From Marinobacter sp. EhC06 (GTDB lineage Bacteria; Pseudomonadota; Gammaproteobacteria; Pseudomonadales; Oleiphilaceae): DNA of 64,000 nucleotides. The notes below the pieces were generated by a model, which was given only the letters and a program-made list of their open reading frames with translations, searched no databases and had not been told where the DNA came from. The stretch spans positions 1 to 64,000 of the forward strand of contig NZ_LXYO01000001.1 in assembly GCF_001650915.1 (NCBI RefSeq), read 5' to 3'. A program made the position numbers and the translations under genes. Positions 1 to 8,956 of this stretch are shown piece by piece. Within the stretch, counting starts at the first letter, position 1, and every line of letters begins with the position of its first letter.

Positions 1-2
1 GG

Positions 3-740
3 GGACTTTCGGGGCAGTTTGGGGGCATGCGACTTTTTATCGGTCACCGGGGGTTTGTAGAGAAGCACACCTCTGCGCCGGCCCCACAGGTAGAACATCA
101 TCAGGGAATGGAGATCTGGCTTGCCTCAGACCACGAATGGCTGGCCGGCTTCAGGCTCGACGACCAACCCAGGGACGACGCCCGAGCGGCCATCAAGTCT
201 CTTCAGGAAGCTGGCATTCGCACTGTACTGCTGAGCGGGGACCGCTCCGGGCATGTTGAGCAGGTGGCTGGCATCCTGGGCATTGATGAAGCGATCGGAC
301 AGGCCTCTCCGGAAGAAAAACTGGCAGTGCTGCAGAAGTTGGAATCCGAAGGCCGGCATATCATGATGGTTGGCGACGGGCTGAACGATCTGCCCTCCAT
401 GGCCGGTGCCGGAATCTCGGTTGCCATGGGCACAGCCGCAGACCTGACACAACTGAAGGCCGATGCGGTTTTGTTGAACGGCCAGCTACTGCAACTGGTC
501 GAGGCCCTGAAAGCAAGCCGTCAGACACGGCGCATCATCAGGCAGAATCTCTGGTGGGCACTTGCCTACAATGTCTGCGCGTTGCCCCTCGCGGCGGCAG
601 GCATGGTGCCCCCCTGGCTGGCAGCGATTGGCATGTCCCTCAGTTCCCTTGTGGTTGTGTTAAACGCGCTGAGACTCGGCAAGGCACCGCCTCAACCGAG
701 TCAGCACAATCCGGCGGTTGGCGCCCAGGCCCTGTCCTGA
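3..740 (+). CDS. ccoI: CcoI/FixI-type copper P-type ATPase, C-terminal part (5' end outside window)
   Basis: The reading frame is open to the left edge of the window, so only about 245 C-terminal residues are present. They hold the end of the P domain (MMVGDGLNDLPSMAGAGISV, the GDGxND hinge motif of P1B ATPases) and the last two membrane helices (from LWWALAYNVCALPLAAAG onward). The family exports copper across the inner membrane for assembly of cbb3 cytochrome oxidase. The assignment to CcoI rather than a general CopA rests on context: the next gene is ccoS, 37 bp downstream, followed by a TauE/SafE-like protein, the usual order in cbb3 maturation clusters. The metal-binding N-terminus and the CPC helix cannot be seen. 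Confidence 0.88.
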   Translation, partial: GLSGQFGGMRLFIGHRGFVEKHTSAPAPQVEHHQGMEIWLASDHEWLAGFRLDDQPRDDARAAIKSLQEAGIRTVLLSGDRSGHVEQVAGILGIDEAIGQASPEEKLAVLQKLESEGRHIMMVGDGLNDLPSMAGAGISVAMGTAADLTQLKADAVLLNGQLLQLVEALKASRQTRRIIRQNLWWALAYNVCALPLAAAGMVPPWLAAIGMSLSSLVVVLNALRLGKAPPQPSQHNPAVGAQALS

Positions 741-777
741 TACCGTAGCCTTATACTCATTTCTGCGAGGTTTCACC

Positions 778-1038
778 GTGCAAATCGTAATGTTCCTGGT
801 ACCGGTGATGCTCATCCTGGTGGCCCTGGGCATCGTTCTGTTTTCGTGGGCGGTCAAGAACGGTCAGTACGACGATCTCGAAGGCCCTGCCCATCGGATA
901 CTCTACGATGATGACAAGGACATGATCCCGGACGACGCTCGCACCGATAAACCGGCTGCAGAGGAACAAACCTCGGAGCAGACAGCTGATGTCAGCAAGA
1001 CCGCCACTCCGGATGAGGATAAGTCCCAGCAAGGATGA
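778..1038 (+). CDS. ccoS: CcoS, cbb3-type cytochrome oxidase assembly protein
   Basis: A small protein of 86 residues with one N-terminal membrane helix (FLVPVMLILVALGIVLFSW) followed by the family signature WAVKNGQYDDLEGPAHRILY. The tail is acidic and low in complexity. CcoS is needed to mature cbb3 oxidase, probably for cofactor insertion into CcoN. I chose the GTG start at 778 because GAGG lies seven bases upstream; an in-frame ATG at 790 would remove part of the helix. The stop overlaps the next start by four bases (ATGA), which suggests translational coupling. Confidence 0.92.
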   Translation: MQIVMFLVPVMLILVALGIVLFSWAVKNGQYDDLEGPAHRILYDDDKDMIPDDARTDKPAAEEQTSEQTADVSKTATPDEDKSQQG

Positions 1039-1724
1039 ATCCGGAACTCTACCTCAGTTACCCGAGTGCCTTCCTGATCGGACTGCTCGGCAGCACACAC
1101 TGCCTTGGCATGTGCGGCGGCATCAGCGCTTCCCTCTCCATGGCCTTGCCGGTGGGCCGGGGGTTCCGTTTCCGGCAAACGGTAATGCTTCTGGCCTTCA
1201 ACTTCGGGCGCATCGGGAGCTATGTGCTGATCGCCACACTGGTTGCGCTGGCCAGTACTTCGGCCGCCAGCCAATGGGCGGCTGCGGGCCTTGTGCTTCG
1301 GACCCTGGCGGGGATTCTGCTGATCTTTATGGGGTTGTCCATGGGACAGTGGTGGCAAGGGATTCGCTACGTGGAGCGGATCGGTGCTCCAGTCTGGGCA
1401 CGCCTTTCACCCCTGACCCGTCGCTTCCTGCCCGTGAATCACGGCGGACAGGCACTTGCGCTTGGTGCGCTCTGGGGCTGGCTGCCCTGCGGGTTGGTTT
1501 ACAGCACATTGGGTTGGGCGGCATTGCAGCCAACGGTGGGCTCTGCCGCCCTCACCATGCTGTTTTTCGGGCTTGGCACCCTGCCCTCCATGCTGGCCAC
1601 AGGGTTCGCGGCCAACTGGATCCGCGGCTTGCAGAGCCACCAGTTGTTCCGGAAAGTCACTGGCGGCCTGCTTATCCTGTTCGGCCTCTGGACACTGCCT
1701 TTCCTGCATCTCGCCGGACACTAA
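1035..1724 (+). CDS. Sulfite exporter TauE/SafE-like (DsbD-like) membrane protein of the cco cluster
   Basis: A 229-residue polytopic membrane protein with about six helices. It opens with the signature GLLGSTHCLGMCGGI, which has paired cysteines in the first helix, and repeats a related half later (GALWGWLPCGLVYSTLGWAA). That internal duplication is typical of the COG2836/UreH-like DsbD-type family commonly found beside ccoIS in Gammaproteobacteria. The role is not settled; copper or thiol handling for oxidase assembly is a reasonable inference from the cysteines and context. It overlaps ccoS by four bases and ends five bases from the convergent ttcA stop. Confidence 0.85.
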   Translation: MNPELYLSYPSAFLIGLLGSTHCLGMCGGISASLSMALPVGRGFRFRQTVMLLAFNFGRIGSYVLIATLVALASTSAASQWAAAGLVLRTLAGILLIFMGLSMGQWWQGIRYVERIGAPVWARLSPLTRRFLPVNHGGQALALGALWGWLPCGLVYSTLGWAALQPTVGSAALTMLFFGLGTLPSMLATGFAANWIRGLQSHQLFRKVTGGLLILFGLWTLPFLHLAGH

Positions 1725-1728
1725 CCGG

Positions 1729-2658
1729 CTAGATATTCAGTACATCCAGACGCCCGAAGTCCGTTTGTGCCTCAGGTTCCGCCGTCTGAACGGCCTGGCG
1801 CTTGCCCCCGAGGCGCTTGCCTTCCTTGAAATCGAAGAGATTGGTATCCGCCAGGTGCGAGGGTTCCACATTGCACATGGCGCGGAACATGGTCTCCAGC
1901 CGACCGGGGTGCTGTTTATCCCAGGTCTGGAACATGTCCTTGATCACCTGGCGCTGAAGATTCTCCTGGGAACCACACAGATTGCACGGGATGATGGGGA
2001 ACTCCCGAAGACCCGCATAACGGGCTATATCTTTTTCCCGGCTGTACGCCAGCGGCCGGATAACCGTGTTGCGGCCATCGTCACTGTGCAAAACCGGAGG
2101 CATGGACTTCAGCTTGCCTCCGTAGAACATATTCAGGAAAAGGGTTTCCAGCAGATCGTCCCGATGATGGCCCAGGGCTATCTTGGTAACCCCGTGCTCC
2201 TCCGCAAAATTATAGAGAATTCCGCGGCGTAGCCGGCTACACAGACCGCAGGTAGTCTTCCCTTCAGGGACTTTTTCCTTAACAATACTGTAGGTGTCCT
2301 TCTCGATGATGTGATACTCGATGCCCATGGAGGACAGATATTCGGGCAATACCTCCTCCGGAAAGCCGGGTTGCTTCTGGTCAAGGTTGACGGCAATCAG
2401 CTCGAACGAAACCGGGGCGCTCTTCTGCAGGTTGAGCAGAATATCGAGCATGGCGTAGGAGTCTTTGCCACCGCTGAGGCAGCACATGACTTTGTCGCCG
2501 GCTTCAATCATCGAGAAATCGGCAATCGCCTGCCCGACTTCGCGGCGCAGACGTTTCTGCAGCTTGTTCAACTCCAGTTTCTGGCGGCGCTCCCGCTCTG
2601 GGTTGAGGGACTGTTCGGAACTGGCGATCATTGCTTCGGACATACCAACTACGTTCAT
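1729..2658 (-). CDS. ttcA: TtcA, tRNA 2-thiocytidine(32) synthetase
   Basis: A PP-loop ATPase that thiolates cytidine 32 of several tRNAs. The 309-residue model shows the PP-loop SGGKDS at residues 62-67, then CGLC at 137-140 and a later CNLC pair at 225-228, the cysteines that hold the iron-sulfur cluster in this family. Length and motif spacing match known TtcA. The frame stays open much further upstream, but that stretch has no homology features and lies over the TetR gene, so I start at the ATG at 2658; an ATG at 2643 is possible. Neither has a clear Shine-Dalgarno. A TATAAT lies 15-20 bases upstream of the chosen start, so the leader may be very short. Confidence 0.93.
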   Translation of the reverse strand: MNVVGMSEAMIASSEQSLNPERERRQKLELNKLQKRLRREVGQAIADFSMIEAGDKVMCCLSGGKDSYAMLDILLNLQKSAPVSFELIAVNLDQKQPGFPEEVLPEYLSSMGIEYHIIEKDTYSIVKEKVPEGKTTCGLCSRLRRGILYNFAEEHGVTKIALGHHRDDLLETLFLNMFYGGKLKSMPPVLHSDDGRNTVIRPLAYSREKDIARYAGLREFPIIPCNLCGSQENLQRQVIKDMFQTWDKQHPGRLETMFRAMCNVEPSHLADTNLFDFKEGKRLGGKRQAVQTAEPEAQTDFGRLDVLNI

Positions 2659-2715
2659 AAGGCAAGTGGACGTGGGATTATACGCGTCACATGGATTCAG
2701 GGACAGGATACCGAC

Positions 2716-3360
2716 ATGGATATGTTGCAATCGAGTGAAGAGGTCGCGGGCAAACGGGAACAAAACCGGATCCGGAACCGCAGGGCGATCCTGCATGCCG
2801 CCCGGGAGTGCTTTCGAGAACGGGGGTACGAAAACTCGACCATCCGCGACATCGTACGCCGTACGGGCCTTGCCGCCGGCACTTTCTACAATTATTTTTC
2901 CAGCAAACAAGATATCTTTGCCGCCCTGCTCACCGACTTCCTGACCAACCTGAACGACAATCTCACCCGCCATCGGCGCTCGGCAAATACCACCGAGGAT
3001 TTCATCCACTATGCCTATCTGGCCCTTTTCACCGCGACCGCCAGGGATCCACTGGTTTATGAGCTGGCGCATCGCAATGATCGTGCGCTTCGGGAACTGT
3101 TCGGTTCGGATATTCTCGGTTTGACCATGCTATCCCTGGAGGACGATGTCCGCGAGGCGATGGAGCGAGGACTGCTTCCCCGGATCGATCACGAATACCT
3201 GTGTGCCGCTTTTTTCGGCGTCGCCTACGAGACCAGCCTGACTCTCGCAAGACGCGCCCACAGCAACCCGGAGTCGGCGGATACTGAAGCGTTGACCGCA
3301 ACCCGGTTTTCGAGCGCTCTGTTCATGGGCGGCCTTCCCGGGCTGGCTGCACTTCCCTGA
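2716..3360 (+). CDS. TetR/AcrR family transcriptional regulator
   Basis: 214 residues. The N-terminal helix-turn-helix is clear at about residues 20-65 ([20 protein letters not shown], then [19 protein letters not shown]), followed by an all-helical ligand-binding domain with no recognisable specificity. The frame is open for 400 bases upstream, but only because it is antisense to ttcA. I chose the ATG at 2716, preceded by GGACAGG. It is divergent from ttcA with 57 bp between starts; I see no clean palindromic operator there. The ligand and targets are unknown. The next gene, a DnaJ-related protein, starts 19 bp downstream. Confidence 0.88.
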   Translation: MDMLQSSEEVAGKREQNRIRNRRAILHAARECFRERGYENSTIRDIVRRTGLAAGTFYNYFSSKQDIFAALLTDFLTNLNDNLTRHRRSANTTEDFIHYAYLALFTATARDPLVYELAHRNDRALRELFGSDILGLTMLSLEDDVREAMERGLLPRIDHEYLCAAFFGVAYETSLTLARRAHSNPESADTEALTATRFSSALFMGGLPGLAALP

Positions 3361-3379
3361 TAGCCGGGAGTGGCCTACC

Positions 3380-4054
3380 ATGGGCTCTATGACAGACAGC
3401 CATTCCCCGATAAATGCCTCTTATCCCGGAGCAGAGAATGAAGATGACTGCCTGGAGCAGCAGATTCAGCACCTGCTGGTAGCCGTTGAGCACGAACTCA
3501 GGTCGGCACCGGCAGGCATGAACGAATTATCGCTGATCAAGGCGCTTCAGAAACCGCCATGGGAACTGCTTGGAGACGTTGTTTTCAGCGAACCGGAAAA
3601 GCTCTACCCGGTTCATTTTCTGTTGTTCCATGTACTTTACCGTCTCCGGGACCAGTTGTCCGAGGCCGGCGAGAGCCTCACGATTTCGCCTCTCAACGTA
3701 CGTATCGAAGCGCAGACTGTGGTCAGTGGCGAGGGGGTGCCCGACAGTGTCGACGCACTTCGCCATTTCTATCTGGACCTCTCTCAGTACCGCCTGCCAG
3801 AGGAAGCTATTCAGCAGATGATGAATGATTTCTGGGCAGGTGCCCCTGGCCAGGCACCTGCCCAGTCCGAAACAAGGGAAGCAGCGGAAGCATTGGGCTT
3901 CAAGTCTGTTCCCACGGACTTTCCAACGGTCAAAAAGCGTTTCCGCCGGGCAGTGATGCACGCCCACCCTGACCGCGGCGGCAAGACCGAAACCATTCAG
4001 CATCTCAATCAGGCCTTCGCGGTACTGAAAGCCCATTTCCGCCATAGCATCTGA
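3380..4054 (+). CDS. DnaJ-related protein with C-terminal J domain
   Basis: 224 residues. The last 70 form a short J domain: KKRFRRAVMHAHPDRGG contains the HPD tripeptide that stimulates Hsp70 ATPase, followed by a helix ending in LNQAFAVLKAHF. The first 140 residues resemble the DNAJ-related N-terminal domain (phrases such as LLFHVLYRLRDQL), known mainly from marine gammaproteobacteria. It is presumably a specialised DnaK co-chaperone with an unknown client. The start at 3380 has GGGAG nine bases upstream; ATG 3389 is an alternative. Confidence 0.85.
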   Translation: MGSMTDSHSPINASYPGAENEDDCLEQQIQHLLVAVEHELRSAPAGMNELSLIKALQKPPWELLGDVVFSEPEKLYPVHFLLFHVLYRLRDQLSEAGESLTISPLNVRIEAQTVVSGEGVPDSVDALRHFYLDLSQYRLPEEAIQQMMNDFWAGAPGQAPAQSETREAAEALGFKSVPTDFPTVKKRFRRAVMHAHPDRGGKTETIQHLNQAFAVLKAHFRHSI

Positions 4055-4099
4055 CCGGTCTGTTCGAGCTGGCCGGAGAACAGAAACACAGGAGACGAT

Positions 4100-5131
4100 A
4101 TGCCCTTCAAAGTATTCCTGAAATTTTCCGTGACCGTCGCTGTTATGGCGACGGCCATCTCAGCCCGCGCGGACCTGGTTGTCCTGCAGTATCATCATGT
4201 CAGTGATTCAACACCGCCTGCCACCAGCACATCTGTGTCTCTGTTTGAAGGGCAACTGGATATGATCTCGGATCTGCAGCTGGAAGTTGTAGATCTGCAG
4301 AAAGGCACCGAAACAACACTGGCTGGCACCGATGGACAAGGTAGTCGCATCGCTATTTCCTTCGATGACGCCTACGACTCCGTCTACCATACGGCGGCGC
4401 CGCTGCTGGCCGACAAGGCCTATCCCTACACGATTTTTGTAAACACCGAAGCGGTTGGCCGAAACGGCTACATGACCTGGGATCAGATTCGGGAGTTGGC
4501 CGAACGTCCGGGCGTAACGATAGCAAATCACAGCGCGGACCATGGGCACCTGGCCCGGAAGCCAAAGGAAAGCGAAAGTGACTGGCAGGCCCGGGTTACC
4601 AACAGCCTTGATTCGGCCCAGAAGGCCCTCGCCCGGGAGCTGGACGCGCCGGCGCCCATGTTCGCCTATCCTTACGGAGAATTTGACGAAGCACTGGAGC
4701 GAGAAGTTGCCGAGCGCGGCTGGTATGGTTTTGGCCAGCAATCCGGCGCCATTGGCCAACAAACCGAGAAAACCCGATTGCCTCGCTTTCCAATGGCGAA
4801 CGCCTATGGCCAACTTGGGAGCCTTGAAAACAAACTACGCAGCAAAGCTTTCCCTGTTGATACCGGCAGACTTCCAGACGGCGTGATCTCGGAGAATCCG
4901 CCCACCCTGGTGTTCCCGCTCGCTGATCCCATTGATCCTGACCGGCTGACGTGCTTTGCCTCCGGCCAGGGACGTATCGACTTTAACGTGATTGACGGCA
5001 ACGTGGAGGTGCAGGCACCAGAAACCTTCAACAGCCGACGATTCCGCTACAACTGCACCCACCCTGCAGGCGACGGCAGCTTCTACTGGCTGTCCCAGCA
5101 GTGGCTGGATCTAAGCAAACCTGAGGACTGA
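4100..5131 (+). CDS. Secreted polysaccharide deacetylase (NodB/PgaB-N type)
   Basis: 343 residues with a signal peptide ending near ISARA (residue 24). The NodB-fold catalytic block is present: motif 1 SFDDAYDSVY with the catalytic and metal-binding aspartates, and motif 2 HSADHGHL giving the H-S-x-x-H metal histidines. The opening LVVLQYHHVSDS is typical of PgaB-like N-terminal deacetylases. A further 100 residues after the catalytic domain include two cysteines (TCFASG and YNCTHP) that may form a disulfide. It is predicted to be periplasmic or secreted and to act on an N-acetylated glycan or peptidoglycan. The start is preceded by GGAGAC. No polysaccharide synthase genes lie nearby. Confidence 0.87.
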   Translation: MPFKVFLKFSVTVAVMATAISARADLVVLQYHHVSDSTPPATSTSVSLFEGQLDMISDLQLEVVDLQKGTETTLAGTDGQGSRIAISFDDAYDSVYHTAAPLLADKAYPYTIFVNTEAVGRNGYMTWDQIRELAERPGVTIANHSADHGHLARKPKESESDWQARVTNSLDSAQKALARELDAPAPMFAYPYGEFDEALEREVAERGWYGFGQQSGAIGQQTEKTRLPRFPMANAYGQLGSLENKLRSKAFPVDTGRLPDGVISENPPTLVFPLADPIDPDRLTCFASGQGRIDFNVIDGNVEVQAPETFNSRRFRYNCTHPAGDGSFYWLSQQWLDLSKPED

Positions 5132-5138
5132 GACCTCA
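5122..5138 (+). terminator. Weak hairpin between convergent deacetylase and MalM-type genes
   Basis: TGAGG and CCTCA pair around a seven-base loop at the deacetylase stop codon, followed by TTTCT. With a five-base-pair stem it is a weak candidate for termination on the plus strand. Confidence 0.3.
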
Positions 5139-6194
5139 TTTCTCGACCTGCATCAGGCCAATTTCACCGCGCCTGATGTGAGGGATTTTCCGGGGGCCAT
5201 CGCCGGTTTCCATAACCGTCTGGCCCTCCAGATCCTGCTGCCGGGTAAACAGGACCAGCCAACGCTCCCCCTGGCGCGGAAACGCGGGAACCCATGCTTC
5301 CAGGTAGCCTCGCCGGTGCCAGTTCTCCGGGGTGAAATCCATAACCAGGTCTGTTACCAGCCTTAACGGTGCCATCGTCTCATCCAGAAACACCAGGGAG
5401 GGCAAGAACACGCCGTCTTTGGCATAGGAGCGCAGGCGTATAACCAGACTGGCGTGCTTATCCGCATCCGGGAGCTCAACCAGTTGATAGGGGCTGGTTC
5501 CCGTGAGAAACGGATGGGTTACTGAACCGTCCGACAGAGTGACTCCAAACTCTCGTCCCGATTGCCACTCTTGCCGACTGGCGGCATCCATGGAATCGCA
5601 ACAGGTGGCTGAAAACCGGGTAAAGAAGTCATCGGTTGGGGCCTCGATGCCGAGGATGGCGAAGGCGTCCGGGTCATAACCCTCTACCGGAGTCTGGTCT
5701 GCTCCATCGGGCCCCGCATGGTAAACGCTGGCTTCGGTGATCTGTACAGGGGGCGCAACCAGCCCTTTCTCAAGGTCAGAGCGGGTATCCGGCCGGTAAT
5801 AGCTGACCCGTACATTACCTTCGGCGTCGCGCCAGGTGAAATAGGGCTGCCGCTCTCCGGGCCGAACGTAACCATTTTTTTCAAGCTCCCCGGCATCCGG
5901 GTAGTTTTCAAGTGTGTACTCAGTTTCCTCTCGCAGCTCTGACTCAGGGTCAGCCAAATTATCTGACTGCGCTGGTTCCACCGCAGCCCCCGGGTCACCC
6001 TGCTCTTGAGCGTCCTTGTCAGACTCCTTGTTCCCGGTTTCGGCGATGGGGGAATACCGCACCCTTCCCTGCTCGTCTACCCAGGTAAAATAGCCTTCCC
6101 GTTCCGACACCGTGGATCCACCAATCTGACAGCCTCCGAGAAGTGCTGCCAGAGAAAGGCACAAGGCTGATTTCCGTACAGAGCCGTTTATCAC
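5136..6194 (-). CDS. Lipoprotein with MalM-like C-terminal domain and two DUF4124-like repeats
   Basis: 352 residues. The N-terminus is a lipoprotein signal with lipobox LLGGC. Two short repeats, YFTWVDEQGRVRYSP near residue 35 and YFTWRDAEGNVRVSYY near 118, look like DUF4124 modules. The C-terminal 160 residues resemble E. coli MalM, including the strand SLVIRLRSYAKDGVFLPSLV and the LVLFTRQQDL stretch. MalM is a maltose-regulon periplasmic protein of unknown role. The gene is last in a minus-strand set of four (C39 peptidase, barrel, FadL-type barrel, this one), which faces away from malT. The start is a GTG with a weak ribosome site, so the exact start is uncertain. Confidence 0.72.
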   Translation of the reverse strand: MINGSVRKSALCLSLAALLGGCQIGGSTVSEREGYFTWVDEQGRVRYSPIAETGNKESDKDAQEQGDPGAAVEPAQSDNLADPESELREETEYTLENYPDAGELEKNGYVRPGERQPYFTWRDAEGNVRVSYYRPDTRSDLEKGLVAPPVQITEASVYHAGPDGADQTPVEGYDPDAFAILGIEAPTDDFFTRFSATCCDSMDAASRQEWQSGREFGVTLSDGSVTHPFLTGTSPYQLVELPDADKHASLVIRLRSYAKDGVFLPSLVFLDETMAPLRLVTDLVMDFTPENWHRRGYLEAWVPAFPRQGERWLVLFTRQQDLEGQTVMETGDGPRKIPHIRRGEIGLMQVEK

Positions 6195-6227
6195 TGCGAA
6201 TGACTACCCTTCGGTTATTGGCACCAC

Positions 6228-7853
6228 TCAGAACTTGGTCCGGAAACTGAGACCTGCCATGACAACCCTCAGCGATGTCTTGATATCAAGGCCCGCATAA
6301 GGGTTGTAGATAATATTGGTGATGTTGTCGCAGTTTACGTTACAGCTGGTGTCCGCGGGAATCGACTCTATCGAGTGAAGATAGCTGAGGTTCATGTCAA
6401 TTTCGGTGTCCTTGTCCCACTGGTACCCCATGCCGATGCTGTAAAGGTTTGCGCCACCGAAAGGTGCCATTACCTGTCGCTGATCATCCGGGATAACGGA
6501 ATCCCGGATTTCCACACCGGCACGCAGGTCTAAACGGGAAGACGCATGAAACTCCATACCAAACGCCCAGTTCCACTGGCTCTTGAACCCCAGGGGCAGC
6601 CTCAGGGTATTCGGTGTGGCATTGTCCGGTGAAAGGATCCGGGCCGCATTGAGAAACTCCAGGTTGCGGTCAAACCGGAAAACGAAGGCATCCCACTGTT
6701 TGTAATCGGTCCAGCCAATGTCGGCGTTGAGGGTCAGTTTCGGGTGCACGTCAACACTGATGCCGGTCTGGAAATGCTGGGGGTACACCAAATCCATACT
6801 GACATTACCGGATTCCTTTGGCGCACCGGATGGCAGACTCAGGATCGCCGAGGTGATAGCACCCAGAACGGATCCGTTGACGCTCTGCCAGAAGCCTGAC
6901 CAGTCTTCGGTGTACTGGATCTCGAAGGTGCCCTTCATGTTCATTTCGGCTTCCGAGGTGTAGCTTGCACCCCAGCTGAACCAGTCCGTCGGCTCCCACA
7001 TCACACCTAGAGCATAGGTGGGGGACAAGGTTTCCTGGACATTGATGTTCAGGGCGCCAATGTCATCCCAGGGGCCGACGTTACCACCACAAAGCGCCAA
7101 CCAGGGCTGAAGGGGCTCATCGCCACTCTCACAGTTGAAGGCGTCCTGCAGAACTTCAGCAACCCCCAGCAGCAGGTTGGGCGCGCGCATATACTGGTCC
7201 GCCGCGATGCCCATATGAGACAGGTGGATGCCTGCTCCTACGGACCAGTCATCGTTGATCTCGTAACCGACCGTCGGTGAAAGATAGGTGGTGCGCTGCA
7301 GCGCCGTGGCCTGGGGCTGGTAACGGCCTGGATCGTCCTTGTCGCGGTAAAAACCGGCCGCCAACGGCAGGTAAAAAGCATTACCGAAGGTCAGCTTGGA
7401 GCCAGGCGGATTGATGCTGATCCCCGCTGAAGGCGCAAGGGCCGGCCCGGGCGGCGCACGCAGAATACCGTATCCTGGCAAATACAGAGCCACATTGTTG
7501 GTGTGACTGTGGGTATTGGCAACCGGGTCCCGCTGCTTCCCCGTCTGAGGATCAATCTCCAGCCCGTCAATGCCGAAGATCTCATAGCCTTCCGGTGCGG
7601 TGAAGTCCGCGTCAATGTCCAGATAGACGCTCATCAGGTTCACTTCCAGCTGACGCCCGTCCAGTTTGGTCAGGCCAGCAGGATTGTAGTGAATCGCCAT
7701 GATCCCAGGCGGATCGGCGGTCACGGCGTTACCGAGAGCCAATGCCTTGGGATGAATGGTTAAATTCTGCGCCAGCTGGGCCTGTGCGCCACAGGAGATG
7801 GTCGTGGCGATCAGGGCCGCGAGAATCTGACGGTTGTGGCTTTTCTGTCCCAT
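6228..7853 (-). CDS. OmpP1/FadL family outer-membrane protein
   Basis: 541 residues, longer than typical FadL (about 420-450). A clean signal peptide (cleavage near GAQA, residue 25) is followed by the FadL signature YNPAGLTKLDG in the N-terminal hatch region and then alternating beta strands ending in an aromatic C-terminus (LSFRTKF). The family moves hydrophobic molecules such as long-chain fatty acids or hydrocarbons across the outer membrane. I start at ATG 7853, which has AAGGA upstream and gives the signal peptide; a GTG at 7895 overlaps the upstream stop. Substrate unknown; the context is a C39 peptidase operon rather than beta-oxidation genes. Confidence 0.83.
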   Translation of the reverse strand: MGQKSHNRQILAALIATTISCGAQAQLAQNLTIHPKALALGNAVTADPPGIMAIHYNPAGLTKLDGRQLEVNLMSVYLDIDADFTAPEGYEIFGIDGLEIDPQTGKQRDPVANTHSHTNNVALYLPGYGILRAPPGPALAPSAGISINPPGSKLTFGNAFYLPLAAGFYRDKDDPGRYQPQATALQRTTYLSPTVGYEINDDWSVGAGIHLSHMGIAADQYMRAPNLLLGVAEVLQDAFNCESGDEPLQPWLALCGGNVGPWDDIGALNINVQETLSPTYALGVMWEPTDWFSWGASYTSEAEMNMKGTFEIQYTEDWSGFWQSVNGSVLGAITSAILSLPSGAPKESGNVSMDLVYPQHFQTGISVDVHPKLTLNADIGWTDYKQWDAFVFRFDRNLEFLNAARILSPDNATPNTLRLPLGFKSQWNWAFGMEFHASSRLDLRAGVEIRDSVIPDDQRQVMAPFGGANLYSIGMGYQWDKDTEIDMNLSYLHSIESIPADTSCNVNCDNITNIIYNPYAGLDIKTSLRVVMAGLSFRTKF

Positions 7854-7891
7854 GAAGTCCTTCCCTTCCCGTAGATCGTCAACGACACCAA

Positions 7892-8902
7892 TCACTCTTT
7901 AAGACCGGAGAAGTTAATGGGCAGGGAGACCCCCAGGGAGAAGTCCGGCGCATCCTCGGTCAGGCCAATACCCAGGCTGGTGTTGACGATGGTGGTGTCG
8001 CTGACACGGGTACCCAGTGACATGCTCAGAAAACCCGTCATCTGGTCCTGGGCAACGGCCTGATCGCCATTGGAGAAGGTCAGAATGGTTTCATCGCTGT
8101 AGCTGAGCTGGGCCGAGATGCTCAGTGAAATATCGTAGGAAAGCGAGTAGGCAAAGCCAGCGGAACCGGACAACCCGAAACCGGGGTCCACTTCGGTCAG
8201 CAAACGTGCCCCCCGAACCTGCTGAAGGTCTTCAGCTGGCAGGTTGTAGGTGGCACTCACTGAACCAAACACCACCACCGGATCCAGAACCTTCGAAAGA
8301 CTCGCCCCACCCCCGATAGAGTAATAGCCGCTGCCAGTGGACAGCTGCTCATTGATGTCTATCTCGTAGGGGCTGACGCCGGTCTTGGTGGACAGGGTTC
8401 CGAACAGAGTGGTCGACATCTTGCCCGGAACGTAGGCAAATGGCTGCCAGCGTCCGGTGAAGGAGATATCGCCAAAATCATAAACGTTGAGCTCGTCCTG
8501 GGTATCGTATTTAACCACCAGCGGAATACGGGTACCCACCGTCAGGTTATCCAACAGGCCATAATCGTAGGAAAAGGAATTGGTAAAGCTGTGAGTTGCC
8601 GACGGCACGACGTCCAGGTTTCTCACTGAACCATTGGTGATGGCCAGGTCCAGTCGCTGGTCCGCAGTGTAGGAATAGTCGAACGAATAATTCAGGGAGT
8701 GGGAGCCTTTCTTCTGCAAAGAATAGTTCTTCTCTGCAGCCTGGAACACTTCTTCAAGCTGTTGTGAAGCGTCCTCGTCTCCCTCCTGTTTGGCCAGCGC
8801 TTCCCGCGCCTGGTCCACACTCCCTTCCTGCGCCAGGGCCATGCCCGGAAGCAGACCTGCCGTGGAAACAAGGATAAAACCTCGCACAAACCAACGATTC
8901 AT
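7892..8902 (-). CDS. Predicted outer-membrane beta-barrel protein (phenol_MetA_deg-like)
   Basis: 336 residues with a signal peptide cleaved near ALAQ (residue 25), a short charged helical segment (residues 28-60), then amphipathic beta strands to the end: for example HSLNYSFDYSYTADQRLDLA and LTVGTRIPLVVKYDTQ. The pattern is that of a 12-to-14-strand barrel of the MetA-pathway/transporter type. Function unknown. It is the second gene of the C39-barrel-FadL-MalM operon, 54 bp after the peptidase stop. The start has GGGAG 8-10 bases upstream. Confidence 0.65.
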   Translation of the reverse strand: MNRWFVRGFILVSTAGLLPGMALAQEGSVDQAREALAKQEGDEDASQQLEEVFQAAEKNYSLQKKGSHSLNYSFDYSYTADQRLDLAITNGSVRNLDVVPSATHSFTNSFSYDYGLLDNLTVGTRIPLVVKYDTQDELNVYDFGDISFTGRWQPFAYVPGKMSTTLFGTLSTKTGVSPYEIDINEQLSTGSGYYSIGGGASLSKVLDPVVVFGSVSATYNLPAEDLQQVRGARLLTEVDPGFGLSGSAGFAYSLSYDISLSISAQLSYSDETILTFSNGDQAVAQDQMTGFLSMSLGTRVSDTTIVNTSLGIGLTEDAPDFSLGVSLPINFSGLKE

Positions 8903-8956
8903 CCTGACTCCCTTATTTTATTTGTAGTGTTCCTGACCCGGGGATTGCCCGGCGAA

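Noticed and set aside
2659..2715. TetR operator between ttcA and tetR
   Set aside because: Only a poor GACGTG/CGCGTC symmetry is present; no clean palindrome.
2659..3072. Long N-terminal extension of the ttcA frame (447 residues)
   Set aside because: It lies antisense to the TetR gene, shows no TtcA similarity, and the family length is reached from ATG 2658.
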